Source of the DNA: Methanolobus sp.
Lineage (GTDB): Archaea > Halobacteriota > Methanosarcinia > Methanosarcinales > Methanosarcinaceae
Direction: 5' to 3'
Assembly (NCBI RefSeq): GCF_016278385.1
Contig: NZ_JADQBY010000040.1
Span: 1-60,862 of the forward strand
Length of the DNA: 60,862 bases
Of the stretch, positions 53,926 through 60,862 are shown piece after piece. Both the position numbers and the translations under genes were made by a program. The notes below the pieces were generated by a model. It was not told the DNA's origin. It saw only the letters and a program-made list of their open reading frames with translations, and searched no databases. The stretch's first letter is position 1; every line of letters starts with the position of its first letter.

Positions 53926-54423
53926 ATGAAAACATTAGTAACATATATGACAAAGACAGGAAACACAAAAAGAATAGCAGAAGCAATTTATGGTGAAATT
54001 ACTGGTGAAAAGGACATCAAAGATATCAAAGATGTAAGCAACCTTGAGGGCTATGACCTGGTATTTGTGGGATTCCCGGTAATGCAGTTCAATGTTCCTG
54101 AGAATGTTACAAAATTCGTTTCAGAGAACGTGGCTGGTAAGAACGTGGCATTCTTCATGACCCATGCTGTTCCTGAAGGAACTCCTGCCATTCATTCATG
54201 GACTTGTTCCTGCACTGATCTTGCAGCCAGTGGTAATTATCTTGGTATATTTGGATGCCAGGGTGAACTTGCACAAGCAATTATTGATATGCTATCAAAG
54301 TCCGATGACCCTCAGATGAAAGCATTTGCTGAGATGGGCCCCTCCACAAAAGGACAGCCTGATGAATCCCGTGTTCAGAAAGCAAGGGAATTCGCAAAAG
54401 AAATTCAGGCAAAGGTCCAGTGA
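53926..54423 (+). CDS. Flavodoxin-family protein
   Basis: 165 residues. FMN phosphate loop TYMTKTGNTKRIAEAIYGEI, then DVSNLEGYDLVFVGFPVMQF, NVPENVTKFVSENVAGKNVA and FFMTHAVPEGTPA. It carries one or two electrons in place of or beside ferredoxin. The start follows AAGGTGGGAG. 30 nt before an iron-sulfur flavoprotein gene on the same strand, probably one operon. Two Cys (CSCTD, FGCQG) near the FMN edge are unusual for short-chain flavodoxins. Confidence 0.9.
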   Translation: MKTLVTYMTKTGNTKRIAEAIYGEITGEKDIKDIKDVSNLEGYDLVFVGFPVMQFNVPENVTKFVSENVAGKNVAFFMTHAVPEGTPAIHSWTCSCTDLAASGNYLGIFGCQGELAQAIIDMLSKSDDPQMKAFAEMGPSTKGQPDESRVQKAREFAKEIQAKVQ

Positions 54424-54453
54424 CTGGATAATTATTTACAGGAGTGTATAATT

Positions 54454-55110
54454 ATGAAAGTTCTTGGTGTATCGGGTTCCCCGATAAAAGACAGCAATAC
54501 AGATCGTGCTCTTATGGTAGCACTTGAAGCAACAGGTATGGATTACGAATATGTCAAGCTGATTGATTATACCGTTGCTCCCTGCAAGGCCTGTCTGGGA
54601 TGTGTAAATACAAATGTCTGTGTAATAAAAGACGATGGTATTGCGCTGGCAGAAAAAGCAAAAGAAGCAGATGCTCTTATTATTGCGGGCTTTACACCAT
54701 ATTCTTCCCTTGACGCACGTACAAAGGCATTCATTGAACGGCTCTATCCACTTCGCCACAGGCACGGATTTATGAAAGGAAAACCAGGTGGTGCTATAGT
54801 CACATCTGCAGTTCCGAAGGATTTCGATATGTTGCCACCTGCAGGCGATAACGGAATCAATGCAATCATGTATTACATGATGGAAGAAGGCATGGAATCG
54901 GTAGGTTCTGTTAGGGTCCTTGGCAATAATCCCTGTGTAAGATGCAAATATGGAGATACATGTGACATGAGCGGCATCAAGATGATGTTCGGTCCAGATG
55001 CAACTAAAGCGTCCGTAGGAATAAACAGATTTGAAGACCAGCCTGAAGCCGTTAATGCCGCAAAAGAACTGGGTCAGAAGATTGCAGAATACTTGAAGTC
55101 AAAAGAATAA
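54454..55110 (+). CDS. Iron-sulfur flavoprotein (Isf-like)
   Basis: 218 residues, start site AGGAGTG. FMN-binding KVLGVSGSPIKDSNTDRALM, then the cluster motif APCKACLGCVNTNVC (C-x2-C-x2-C-x5-C), close to the compact motif of Methanosarcina Isf, and ALIIAGFTPYSSLDARTKAF. A second Cys group (NPCVRCKYGDTCDMSG) near the C-terminus adds three Cys. Isf shuttles electrons from ferredoxin to oxidants such as O2 or peroxide. Probable operon with the flavodoxin gene. Confidence 0.9.
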   Translation: MKVLGVSGSPIKDSNTDRALMVALEATGMDYEYVKLIDYTVAPCKACLGCVNTNVCVIKDDGIALAEKAKEADALIIAGFTPYSSLDARTKAFIERLYPLRHRHGFMKGKPGGAIVTSAVPKDFDMLPPAGDNGINAIMYYMMEEGMESVGSVRVLGNNPCVRCKYGDTCDMSGIKMMFGPDATKASVGINRFEDQPEAVNAAKELGQKIAEYLKSKE

Positions 55111-55396
55111 AATTGAAAATAACTTCAGTATATTTTTTTAGACCATTGCATATAATGCTTATTTTGTAATTGCCTGAATCGAAGATGTTTTTAAAAATAT
55201 TTTTTCCTTTCCTTCTAACACACAAAAAACGTCTGTTTTGCATAAGTAGTACACAGACACTTTTTCACGTTCCATATACCCCAATAGCAAAAAGTGGGAT
55301 GTGCTTCGAACTAAAATTATGCTTATTTTATGGGGAGATTAGAGATGTGAGAAGGGTAGTAAGCTCACAACATCAAGAATCATGCCATTTCTGACT

Positions 55397-55422
55397 CCAT
55401 TCTGCCATTGACCGCAGAATGG
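55397..55422 (+). ncRNA. Perfect 9-bp hairpin (part of possible structured leader)
   Basis: CCATTCTGC pairs with GCAGAATGG around an 8-nt loop. If transcribed with the downstream gene, it is one of two stems in its leader. It matches no riboswitch or sRNA class I can recognise. Confidence 0.35.
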
Positions 55423-55469
55423 CTGGCAATTATTATATGGTCGGTAAGGAATGTATTATCAAGTATAAG

Positions 55470-55496
55470 GGACAAGTTTTCATGAAGAACTTGTCC
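55470..55496 (+). ncRNA. Perfect 9-bp hairpin upstream of the PPOX-ferredoxin gene
   Basis: GGACAAGTT pairs with AACTTGTCC around a 9-nt loop, followed by TATTCAATTTTAAC. It could act as a terminator or attenuator, or as a protein-binding site. It lies 37 nt before the start codon. Confidence 0.4.
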
Positions 55497-55533
55497 TATT
55501 CAATTTTAACAATAAATATCAAGCTGTGATGAA

Positions 55534-56133
55534 ATGGAAGATCCATTGGAGTTTTTGAGGAAGGTTAAATCCGTATCTATTGCAACTGTTGATAACAACA
55601 GACCGGAAGTTCGGATAGCTGATGTGATGCTGTATGAAGATGATAAGTTATACTTTTTGACAGCAAGGGGAAAACCATACTATAAACAACTAAAAGCTAA
55701 TCCTGAAATTTCCATTGTTGCCATGGATGAAAACTATGTTACTGTAAGGGTTAAGGGGAAAATTAAGTTTGTTGATAACAGTTTCCTTAATAAGATGTTT
55801 GATGAAAATCCGGTTATGAATCACATATATCCAGGAGATACAAGGGAAATTCTGGAAGCATTTTGTCTTCCAAAAGGAGTCGGTGAAGTTTTCGATCTCT
55901 CGACAAATACTCCAAAATGTGAAAGATTTGCATTTGGCGGAGAAACTGTAAGTGAACGCGGATACAAAATCACCGATAACTGTATTGCCTGTGGCATATG
56001 CAAGGATTCGTGTCCTACCGGAGCTATAAGTGAAGGCAATATTTACGTCATTGATAACTTACTTTGCCTTGAATGTGGCAACTGCTATGAAAAGTGTCCA
56101 AATGATGCAATCGAAGAGCCTCTTGAATTTTAG
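55534..56133 (+). CDS. PPOX-class flavin reductase fused to 2x[4Fe-4S] ferredoxin
   Basis: 199 residues. N-terminal split-barrel flavin-binding domain (about 1-130): FLRKVKSVSIATVDNNRPEV, LYFLTARGKPYYKQLKANPE and YVTVRVKGKIKFVD. C-terminal ferredoxin (about 145-195): CIACGICKDSCPTGAI and CLECGNCYEKCPNDAI. The fusion suggests electrons pass from reduced ferredoxin clusters to a flavin bound in the barrel, e.g. F420 or FMN. Its substrate is unknown. Two hairpins lie upstream. The next gene begins 20 nt after its stop, so they are probably co-transcribed. Confidence 0.9.
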   Translation: MEDPLEFLRKVKSVSIATVDNNRPEVRIADVMLYEDDKLYFLTARGKPYYKQLKANPEISIVAMDENYVTVRVKGKIKFVDNSFLNKMFDENPVMNHIYPGDTREILEAFCLPKGVGEVFDLSTNTPKCERFAFGGETVSERGYKITDNCIACGICKDSCPTGAISEGNIYVIDNLLCLECGNCYEKCPNDAIEEPLEF

Positions 56134-56153
56134 ACAAGAAGGGAGGGATAATA

Positions 56154-56537
56154 GTGGAACAAAATTTAGAACAAAATAAGAAAAATGCAATTGCTTTCTA
56201 CAAAATGGCTTATGGCGGAAATCCCAGAAAAGCAACAGAACAATACGTAGGAACAGAATACATTCAGCACAATCCATTGGTGGATGATGGAACTGAAGAA
56301 TTCATCAAATACTTTGAAAGGATGCAGGCAGAATACCCTGAGAAAAGCATCGAGTTTGTAAGGGCTATAACCGAAGGTGATCTTGTTGCCCTGCATACGC
56401 ATCAGGTATGGCCGGGCAATGAAGAGTATGTTACAATGGATTTTTTCAGATTTGATGACAACGGAAAAATTGTCGAGCACTGGGATAGCATACAAAAAAT
56501 ACCAGACGAATCTGCAAACAATAACACCATGTACTAA
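56154..56537 (+). CDS. SnoaL-like (NTF2-fold) protein
   Basis: 127 residues starting at GTG 56154 after GGGAGGGA. KNAIAFYKMAYGGNPRKATE, QYVGTEYIQHNPLVDDGTEE, FIKYFERMQAEYPEKSIEFV and MDFFRFDDNGKIVEHWDSIQ define the SnoaL/ketosteroid-isomerase-like fold, with the characteristic IQHNP and VEHWD segments. Such proteins are found in many genomes without assigned substrates. Co-transcribed with the PPOX-ferredoxin fusion, a role in processing its product is possible. Confidence 0.88.
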   Translation: MEQNLEQNKKNAIAFYKMAYGGNPRKATEQYVGTEYIQHNPLVDDGTEEFIKYFERMQAEYPEKSIEFVRAITEGDLVALHTHQVWPGNEEYVTMDFFRFDDNGKIVEHWDSIQKIPDESANNNTMY

Positions 56538-56748
56538 GATACAACTAGCTTTGTCTGAAAACACAAAAATAAATAAAAATCAGAATTCGTAGAAATCTTA
56601 TTTGGGCTTATTTTATTAAGAGGATTGCCACAAAGCCAATTTTTTGTACACTTCAAATTTTATAGTGTTTATTATTATGTGTTTCATTAGTTGATCCTAC
56701 TTTATCTTGATTCGAGATATTCTTTAAAATGTATTAGATCATTAATTT

Positions 56749-57237
56749 TCATAATAACATCGGAATGGGCAAATCTTCATTCAGCTTGATGTCAAAAGAA
56801 GAATGTGATTGCTTGAAAGCACCAGTCGTTTCTGTAGGAACAGGACGCTTTAATATATTGTTTGAATATTCGACATAGTCTTCGAATATACTTCCCCCCA
56901 TATCACATGGAAATAAAAGCAACGCATCTGGCATAGTGGTGATATTAAACGGAAACAAACGGCACATAGTTGGTCTCCTATCATATACAGTACACTTATC
57001 AGATTCCAAAAAGGGGCAAGGAGGAGACATTTTATAATGACGTTCTCCGTCTTCAATGAAGGATTCTATCTTATCTTTTGGTATTTCCCCTAATGTGTTT
57101 AGATCATTTTCATCCAGATTGATATCTGCTATTTTGCAGCAAATCGCAGGACATGTACGTGGCCATGAATAATGTGAAAGTATTTCCTGAACTATTTTAA
57201 AAAAAGTTAAATCACTTAACGTTCTTTTTTCGTGCAT
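56749..57237 (-). CDS. YkgJ-family Cys-cluster protein
   Basis: 162 residues. YkgJ pattern: TCPAICCKIADINLDENDLN near residue 25, then PPCPFLESDKCTVYDRRPTM and CRLFPFNI. The Cys residues (CPAICC...CPFL...C...C) bind zinc or an FeS cluster; YkgJ-like proteins have been linked to lysine N-methylation of flagellin (FliB) in bacteria. The target here is unknown. Monocistronic. Confidence 0.85.
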   Translation of the reverse strand: MHEKRTLSDLTFFKIVQEILSHYSWPRTCPAICCKIADINLDENDLNTLGEIPKDKIESFIEDGERHYKMSPPCPFLESDKCTVYDRRPTMCRLFPFNITTMPDALLLFPCDMGGSIFEDYVEYSNNILKRPVPTETTGAFKQSHSSFDIKLNEDLPIPMLL

Positions 57238-57513
57238 AATAAAAAATCAATAGATATCTATATGAATGCTTCTAAATGTCACAGCATAAGTAACTCCTGC
57301 AATATATGTTTATATAAACTGTTTATATCGTTCACATACAGCCACAACTAATTCGTGTTAATAATTAAAGCTCTTTGAGAAAGCACCAAATAGACATCTT
57401 ATTATGACGGAAGGTATGAATCTAAGATTAGGAAAAATCCTGTAATGGTCAAAACCCTTGATTTTACTAGCATGTCTCCAGCTAGTACAATGGAAATGGA
57501 CCTCTGAAAACTT
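57238..57513. other. Intergenic stretch
   Basis: No gene seen. It includes a TATA-rich segment (GTTTATATAAACTGTTTATATC near 57308) consistent with the minus-strand YkgJ promoter, and an A/T-rich tail toward the ACT-domain gene. Confidence 0.3.
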
Positions 57514-57924
57514 TTAAAAGTAGTTCTCTTCTGCACCGAACTCTTTTAACGCTAATAGAGCTTCATCTGCTTTTTCTTTCGGCACAAATATATAATCGTG
57601 ATAATACGCAGCAACTACATTTGCACTAATATCACGGGATGCCAGTTTTGTTGCAACAGCCGCCGTTAAACCTACTGCGTCCAAACTTGAATGGACTGTC
57701 AACGTGATTTGCTTAAATGTACTTTCATACTCTAATTGGCCTTTCTCTGCCGCTTCAACCGAAACTATCAAGGTTAAACCTTCTGATTCCACGAAGAAAG
57801 CCAGTGGACTTAAATGTGCATAATCGGAGTAGTCACCGTCAACTGTACAAAACACATAATCACCATTTTGAATTTCAGGTGTCATGGATTTGAGCAACTT
57901 ATCTAATTCAACAATTCCTACCAT
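57514..57924 (-). CDS. ACT-domain protein (CASTOR/ACT_7-like)
   Basis: 136 residues, two small alpha/beta modules. FCTVDGDYSDYAHLSPLAFF, VESEGLTLIVSVEAAEKG and YESTFKQITLTVHSSLDAVG, with LTAAVATKLASRDISANVVA and AYYHDYIFVP, are the hallmarks of stand-alone ACT proteins with the CASTOR-type fold. They are thought to sense amino acids, but no ligand is known for this group. Monocistronic. Confidence 0.9.
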   Translation of the reverse strand: MVGIVELDKLLKSMTPEIQNGDYVFCTVDGDYSDYAHLSPLAFFVESEGLTLIVSVEAAEKGQLEYESTFKQITLTVHSSLDAVGLTAAVATKLASRDISANVVAAYYHDYIFVPKEKADEALLALKEFGAEENYF

Positions 57925-58137
57925 AATTTAGTTTTTCCTTTTTATTGCTAATGTTTAATAAACGATGGTCCATATCTTATTTACTGGTAAAATAATCATC
58001 TTATAAATTCAAGGAAAGTTGAAACCGTTGACATTATAATTTCAATCAATGATTTTCTTGCCCAAAAAGTAATCCTGTCAATTCCCATCAGAAGGAAGAA
58101 AATGGATTTTTCCAGGAAAAACATATATCATGTATTT

Positions 58138-58986
58138 TCAGGCTGAAATGAACACTATTGCAATCATGGCAGTAGCTACCCCTATCCATTGTTTTAAAGA
58201 CATCCTTTCTTTTAGTATCAACCATGCGAGCAACACTGTACCTGCAGGATAAAGAGACGAGAGGATTGAAGCTATGTCGAGCCTGCCGGCCTGTGAAGCC
58301 AGTGCAAAAAAGGTGTTTCCCCCTGTGTCAAAGATTCCTGCAACGATAATTACAGGGAGGACATTTTTAGGTGGCAGATACACCTGTTTGCTTAATGCAA
58401 TAAATACGATTAATGTTACCACAGCTGCTATCCTTGCAGCAGTAAGAGGCCAGAGCACAGCCGTATCGCTGACCTTGTCAATGGATATAAAAAACAGTCC
58501 AAATCCCATTCCGGCAATCAGTGGGAGTATAAGATCTGTACGTTCAATTTTGCTATTTTTGTCTTCTCCACCGGCAATGAGCCAGACTGCCACGAGTGCA
58601 AGAGCAAAACCGACCATTTGGTGAACAGCAGGTAATCCTTCATAGAATGAACCGTAGATTACCGGCACGGTAGCAGCTACTACTGCGGAAATTGGTGCTA
58701 CGAATCCCATCCGTCCCTGCGAGAGACCACGGTAAAGTGCCAGAAGCCCGATGCTGATGAAAATTCCGGCAACAGCTCCCCAAAGCATGCCGCCAAAAGG
58801 TGGCATTTCTTCTTTCATCAGATGAGCTGAAGCAGCAAGAAGGAAAACTCCTACTAGTTGAGTTATCAAAACAACACTATAGACATTTGCACGTTTGGAG
58901 GCGAATCCACCACTGAAATCTCCGGCACCCCAGGAGATAGCTGCTATAAGTCCAAAGAAAACCACAAGAAATTCAGCAGGTATCAT
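58138..58986 (-). CDS. EamA/DMT-family transporter
   Basis: 282 residues with ten predicted membrane spans in two EamA repeats (about 1-140 and 150-282). The first begins FLVVFFGLIAAISWGAGDFS; the second ends ILSSLYPAGTVLLAWLILKE followed by RMSLKQWIGVATAMIAIVFI. EamA proteins export or import amino acids, nucleotides or sugars; the substrate cannot be told. Monocistronic. Confidence 0.9.
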   Translation of the reverse strand: MIPAEFLVVFFGLIAAISWGAGDFSGGFASKRANVYSVVLITQLVGVFLLAASAHLMKEEMPPFGGMLWGAVAGIFISIGLLALYRGLSQGRMGFVAPISAVVAATVPVIYGSFYEGLPAVHQMVGFALALVAVWLIAGGEDKNSKIERTDLILPLIAGMGFGLFFISIDKVSDTAVLWPLTAARIAAVVTLIVFIALSKQVYLPPKNVLPVIIVAGIFDTGGNTFFALASQAGRLDIASILSSLYPAGTVLLAWLILKERMSLKQWIGVATAMIAIVFISA

Positions 58987-59148
58987 GTTTTTTATCCTCT
59001 GGAATTACTATTAGGTGAAGTTATTTAGATTTATGTAGCATCAAAAGCAGTTTTCAAGGCGGAGATTTCATCTAAGCATGTATTAAAACGATGTTACTTT
59101 TCTGAAACGTGTAACAAGGAACAGTCCGCTTCGCTATTTATGCATAAT

Positions 59149-59724
59149 TTAGACCCTTAGCGAGCCACGGAAACCCCTAACGCCATAGTAGGACTGCGCA
59201 CCGTTGTGATACACGAATACATGGTCGTAGCGGCGATCACAGAAGAGTGCGCCGCCGAGTTTTCTAATATCATAAGGTGTTTTCACCCAGCTCGACGTCT
59301 TCGTATCGAACTCTCCGAGTTTCTGCAGCTCACAATATTGTTCTTCCGTTAAAAGCTCAATAACTATGGCGGCGGCCATATCAATAGCGTTATTTACGGG
59401 TTTATTTTATTTCCTTGACTCCAACACTTCACGGTCGTAGCAAACATTTCTGCGGCCTTTAGGACTTCCAGCTGAACAATCATAAAAAAGGTACTCGCCT
59501 GTTTTGTGATCATGAGCAACAACATCCGGTTCACCACCAGTTCTTTTCATTTCATTGAGCGACCACAGTTTTTCAGCATTAGCTTCCAGCTTTGCCTTTA
59601 CTCTAACCCACTCAAGACCTTTATGACGGTTCACGTTTTTCTCAAAACGGGCTTTCAACGTTCTGAGTAGTTCTTCACGTTGTTCTGATGACAACTCCTT
59701 TTTATTGCCATTTATACTGTCCAT
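59149..59724 (-). pseudogene. DUF4256 gene split by a single in-frame stop
   Basis: Two pieces in the same frame make one DUF4256 protein: ELSSEQREELLRTLKARFEK, GGEPDVVAHDHKTGEYLFYD, CSAGSPKGRRNVCYDREVLE, SRK, TAA (59407-59409), NKPVNNAIDMAAAIVIELLT, YDIRKLGGALFCDRRYDHVF and VYHNGAQSYYGVRGFRGSLR. Where the TAA stands, relatives have Glu (SRKENKP), so one G-to-T change explains it. The frame opens at 59751, but ATG 59724 fits the family better. The rest is well conserved, so the break is recent or a sequencing error. The function of DUF4256 is unknown. Confidence 0.85.
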
Positions 59725-59842
59725 ACTTTTTTCATTTGGCAACAATCTCAACTTTCCTCATATTTTTATTTTACTAATATTCTATTTTAATATTTCTCAA
59801 ATGGGGGGTGACGTTTACTTAACAGCTCAATGAAGGAGAGTT

Positions 59843-60116
59843 ATGGGAAAAACAGATAAAACCCTACAATTTCTGTCTGGTGGAATTTCAGATCATAGAG
59901 GATGATGGACAGGTCATTAACTCATTTGCCCCCTACTCTAAAGACCTTCAGAAAATAGTCAATGAGCCTTTTCTGAACTATAATAAAGGTGATAGAAAGC
60001 AGAGTCCAGAGTTTGTCAAGTCTTTGAGCATGACAATATTGCAATATGCAGACTATCCTGAACAAAGGTATGAAGGAGATATAGAACTTTGCATAACAAA
60101 AATAAAAAAATTATAA
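59843..60116 (+). pseudogene. Hypothetical small gene, start separated from body by a frameshift
   Basis: ATG 59843 has a strong ribosome site (GGAGAG, 59835-59840) and begins MGKTDKTLQFLSGG, but that frame stops at 59905. The adjacent frame continues FQIIEDDGQVINSFAPYSKD, LQKIVNEPFLNYNKGDRKQS and PEFVKSLSMTILQYADYPEQ to TAA 60116. Its own first start is a GTG at 59880 without a ribosome site. The likeliest reading is one about 90-residue protein broken by a one-base shift near 59885. No family recognised. Confidence 0.4.
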
Positions 60117-60215
60117 TATTGTAATGACATAATATGTGAGCATGTATAAAAATAAAGTCAATAAAATAGAAACAACTAAATACCTAATCATACTAAGTAT
60201 TATAGGTGATTACAA

Positions 60216-60449
60216 ACGAAAAAAATTGCAATTTTAATGGGATTACTACTCTTAATTGGATTAAGTGGCAATGTTATGGCAGCAGCACCAAACTCAGGAG
60301 ATGGACCAGATGATTCAGGAATGGATGATTCAATCCAGAATGGAAATCCAAATCCAGTGAATGGAGATCCAGATTCAGTAGTAGACTCTAAAGCTCCAGG
60401 TCCAGCACCAAACTCGGGAGATGGAGTACCAGACGGTTCAGGATTTTAA
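60216..60449 (+). CDS. Small secreted Asn/Asp/Gly/Pro-rich protein, ACG in place of a start codon
   Basis: The protein is read from ACG 60216 or ATG 60237. From 60216 it reads TKKIAILMGLLLLIGLSGNV, MAA, then a repeat-rich mature part with APNSGDGPDDSGMDD and APNSGDGVPDGSGF. KKIAILMGLLLLIG is a normal signal-peptide start and GGTGAT lies 5 nt upstream of the ACG, so translation probably once began there. ATG 60237 would drop the basic N-region. PNSGDG-type repeats occur in small exported proteins of methanosarcinal archaea. Function unknown; the acidic repeats could bind calcium. Confidence 0.55.
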   Translation, partial: TKKIAILMGLLLLIGLSGNVMAAAPNSGDGPDDSGMDDSIQNGNPNPVNGDPDSVVDSKAPGPAPNSGDGVPDGSGF

Positions 60450-60862
60450 TATATTTTATTATTTTTATAAACATAAACCAACAATCTTAGAAAGCAATTC
60501 TACGTTATCATTTCGACCATGCATAAGGAATCTAGCTGAAGATTCCAACTTTTTATTTTGTTTGCAATGTCCTTTACTGTGGTTTCTTTATTGATATTTG
60601 CAGCAAAAAAGCGGAATATGTTCATTTCTTATTCTGAATGGAAACAGATGGGATTTTTCAAATGTACTTTGCATTATATGAAGAAAATACTGAGGATGAG
60701 AAGCCATTTGATAAACAGATCAAAACTTTCAATTTCATGCTTGTTGGTAATGGTGCTAAAGTTGGCAAGGATGGACAGATAGAGCCCATTTCAAAACGTC
60801 TCTTTACTCTTTTTCCAACACAACATAAAACATGCAATATCTAATAGCCCTTTGAAAACCAC
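60450..60862. other. Terminal stretch with weak coding potential
   Basis: AT-rich, no clear gene. A 68-codon frame at 60638-60844 (METDGIFQMYFALYEENTED, EKPFDKQIKTFNFMLVGNGA) has protein-like composition but no ribosome site, and a TGA directly precedes its ATG. It may be the remnant of a gene damaged by frameshifts. Confidence 0.25.

Larger units (their letters stand above)
55111..55533. other. Structured intergenic region before the PPOX-ferredoxin gene
   Basis: No ORF with credible start. It contains two strong perfect hairpins (next two entries) close together, ending 37 nt before the PPOX-ferredoxin start codon. Confidence 0.5.

Noticed and set aside
57300-57330. Repeated GTTTATAT units, considered as a direct-repeat array
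   Set aside because: Only two imperfect copies; better read as TATA-rich promoter DNA.
60558-60782. 74-codon frame near the window end
   Set aside because: Overlaps a more protein-like frame and is basic and low in information; likely non-coding.

Overview
The window looks like chromosome from a methanogenic archaeon of the Methanosarcinaceae, probably Methanolobus- or Methanococcoides-like; the genus is inferred, not proven. The pointers are a methanogenesis marker 8 protein, an MTH865-family protein, an iron-sulfur flavoprotein with the compact Cys motif, a single-domain TRAM protein, a PGF-CTERM surface protein, soluble multi-PAS histidine kinases, AT-rich intergenic DNA with TATA boxes, and Shine-Dalgarno sites of the GGAG/GGTG type. 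I saw no CRISPR array, rRNA or tRNA.

Layout. 1-4.6 kb: a beta-helix surface protein cut by the window edge, a GT-C-like membrane protein and two fused transposase remnants. 4.7-11.8 kb: hybrid cluster protein, TRAM protein, a frameshifted thioredoxin-like [2Fe-2S] ferredoxin, a four-PAS kinase and a secreted M1-like metallopeptidase. 12-21 kb: phenylacetate-CoA ligase with methanogenesis marker 8, a hotdog thioesterase, a decayed flavin-binding (PPOX) gene, a second kinase, a JAMM protease, malic enzyme and a DUF92 membrane protein. 21-26.2 kb: XRE-cupin regulator, acyl-CoA synthetase, and a ferredoxin plus 2-oxoacid:ferredoxin oxidoreductase with fused beta-gamma subunit. 26.3-30.5 kb: thioredoxin-like protein, phosphoglycerate mutase, NudC-type Nudix hydrolase and a large PGF-CTERM protein. 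30.6-33.2 kb: a second XRE-cupin operon with thioesterase and acyl-CoA ligase. 33.5-42.8 kb: HyuA-like protein, a third kinase with a small membrane partner, sirtuin, HhH protein, a pirin lacking metal ligands, Hsp20 and a fold-III PLP decarboxylase.

43-49.8 kb is the most distinctive block: a sulfotransferase diverges from cysQ-cysC-cysD-cysN, followed by an SLC13 anion transporter and a UspA-like protein. Together these can import sulfate, make PAPS, transfer the sulfuryl group and remove PAP, with no PAPS or sulfite reductase in view. That fits sulfation of a cell-surface or small molecule better than sulfur assimilation.

50-56.5 kb: YjbQ, small DNA-binding proteins, HIT, then a redox island (Cys-rich wHTH regulator, doubly frameshifted flavoprotein, MTH865 protein, flavodoxin, iron-sulfur flavoprotein, PPOX-ferredoxin fusion, SnoaL-like). 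56.7-60.9 kb: YkgJ-type, ACT and EamA proteins, then DUF4256 broken by one stop codon and small or damaged ORFs.

Two themes recur. One is carboxylic-acid activation: three AMP-forming ligases, two thioesterases and two XRE-cupin regulators. The other is gene decay: at least four otherwise conserved genes carry one or a few frameshifts or stops, which are either recent pseudogenes or base-calling errors.
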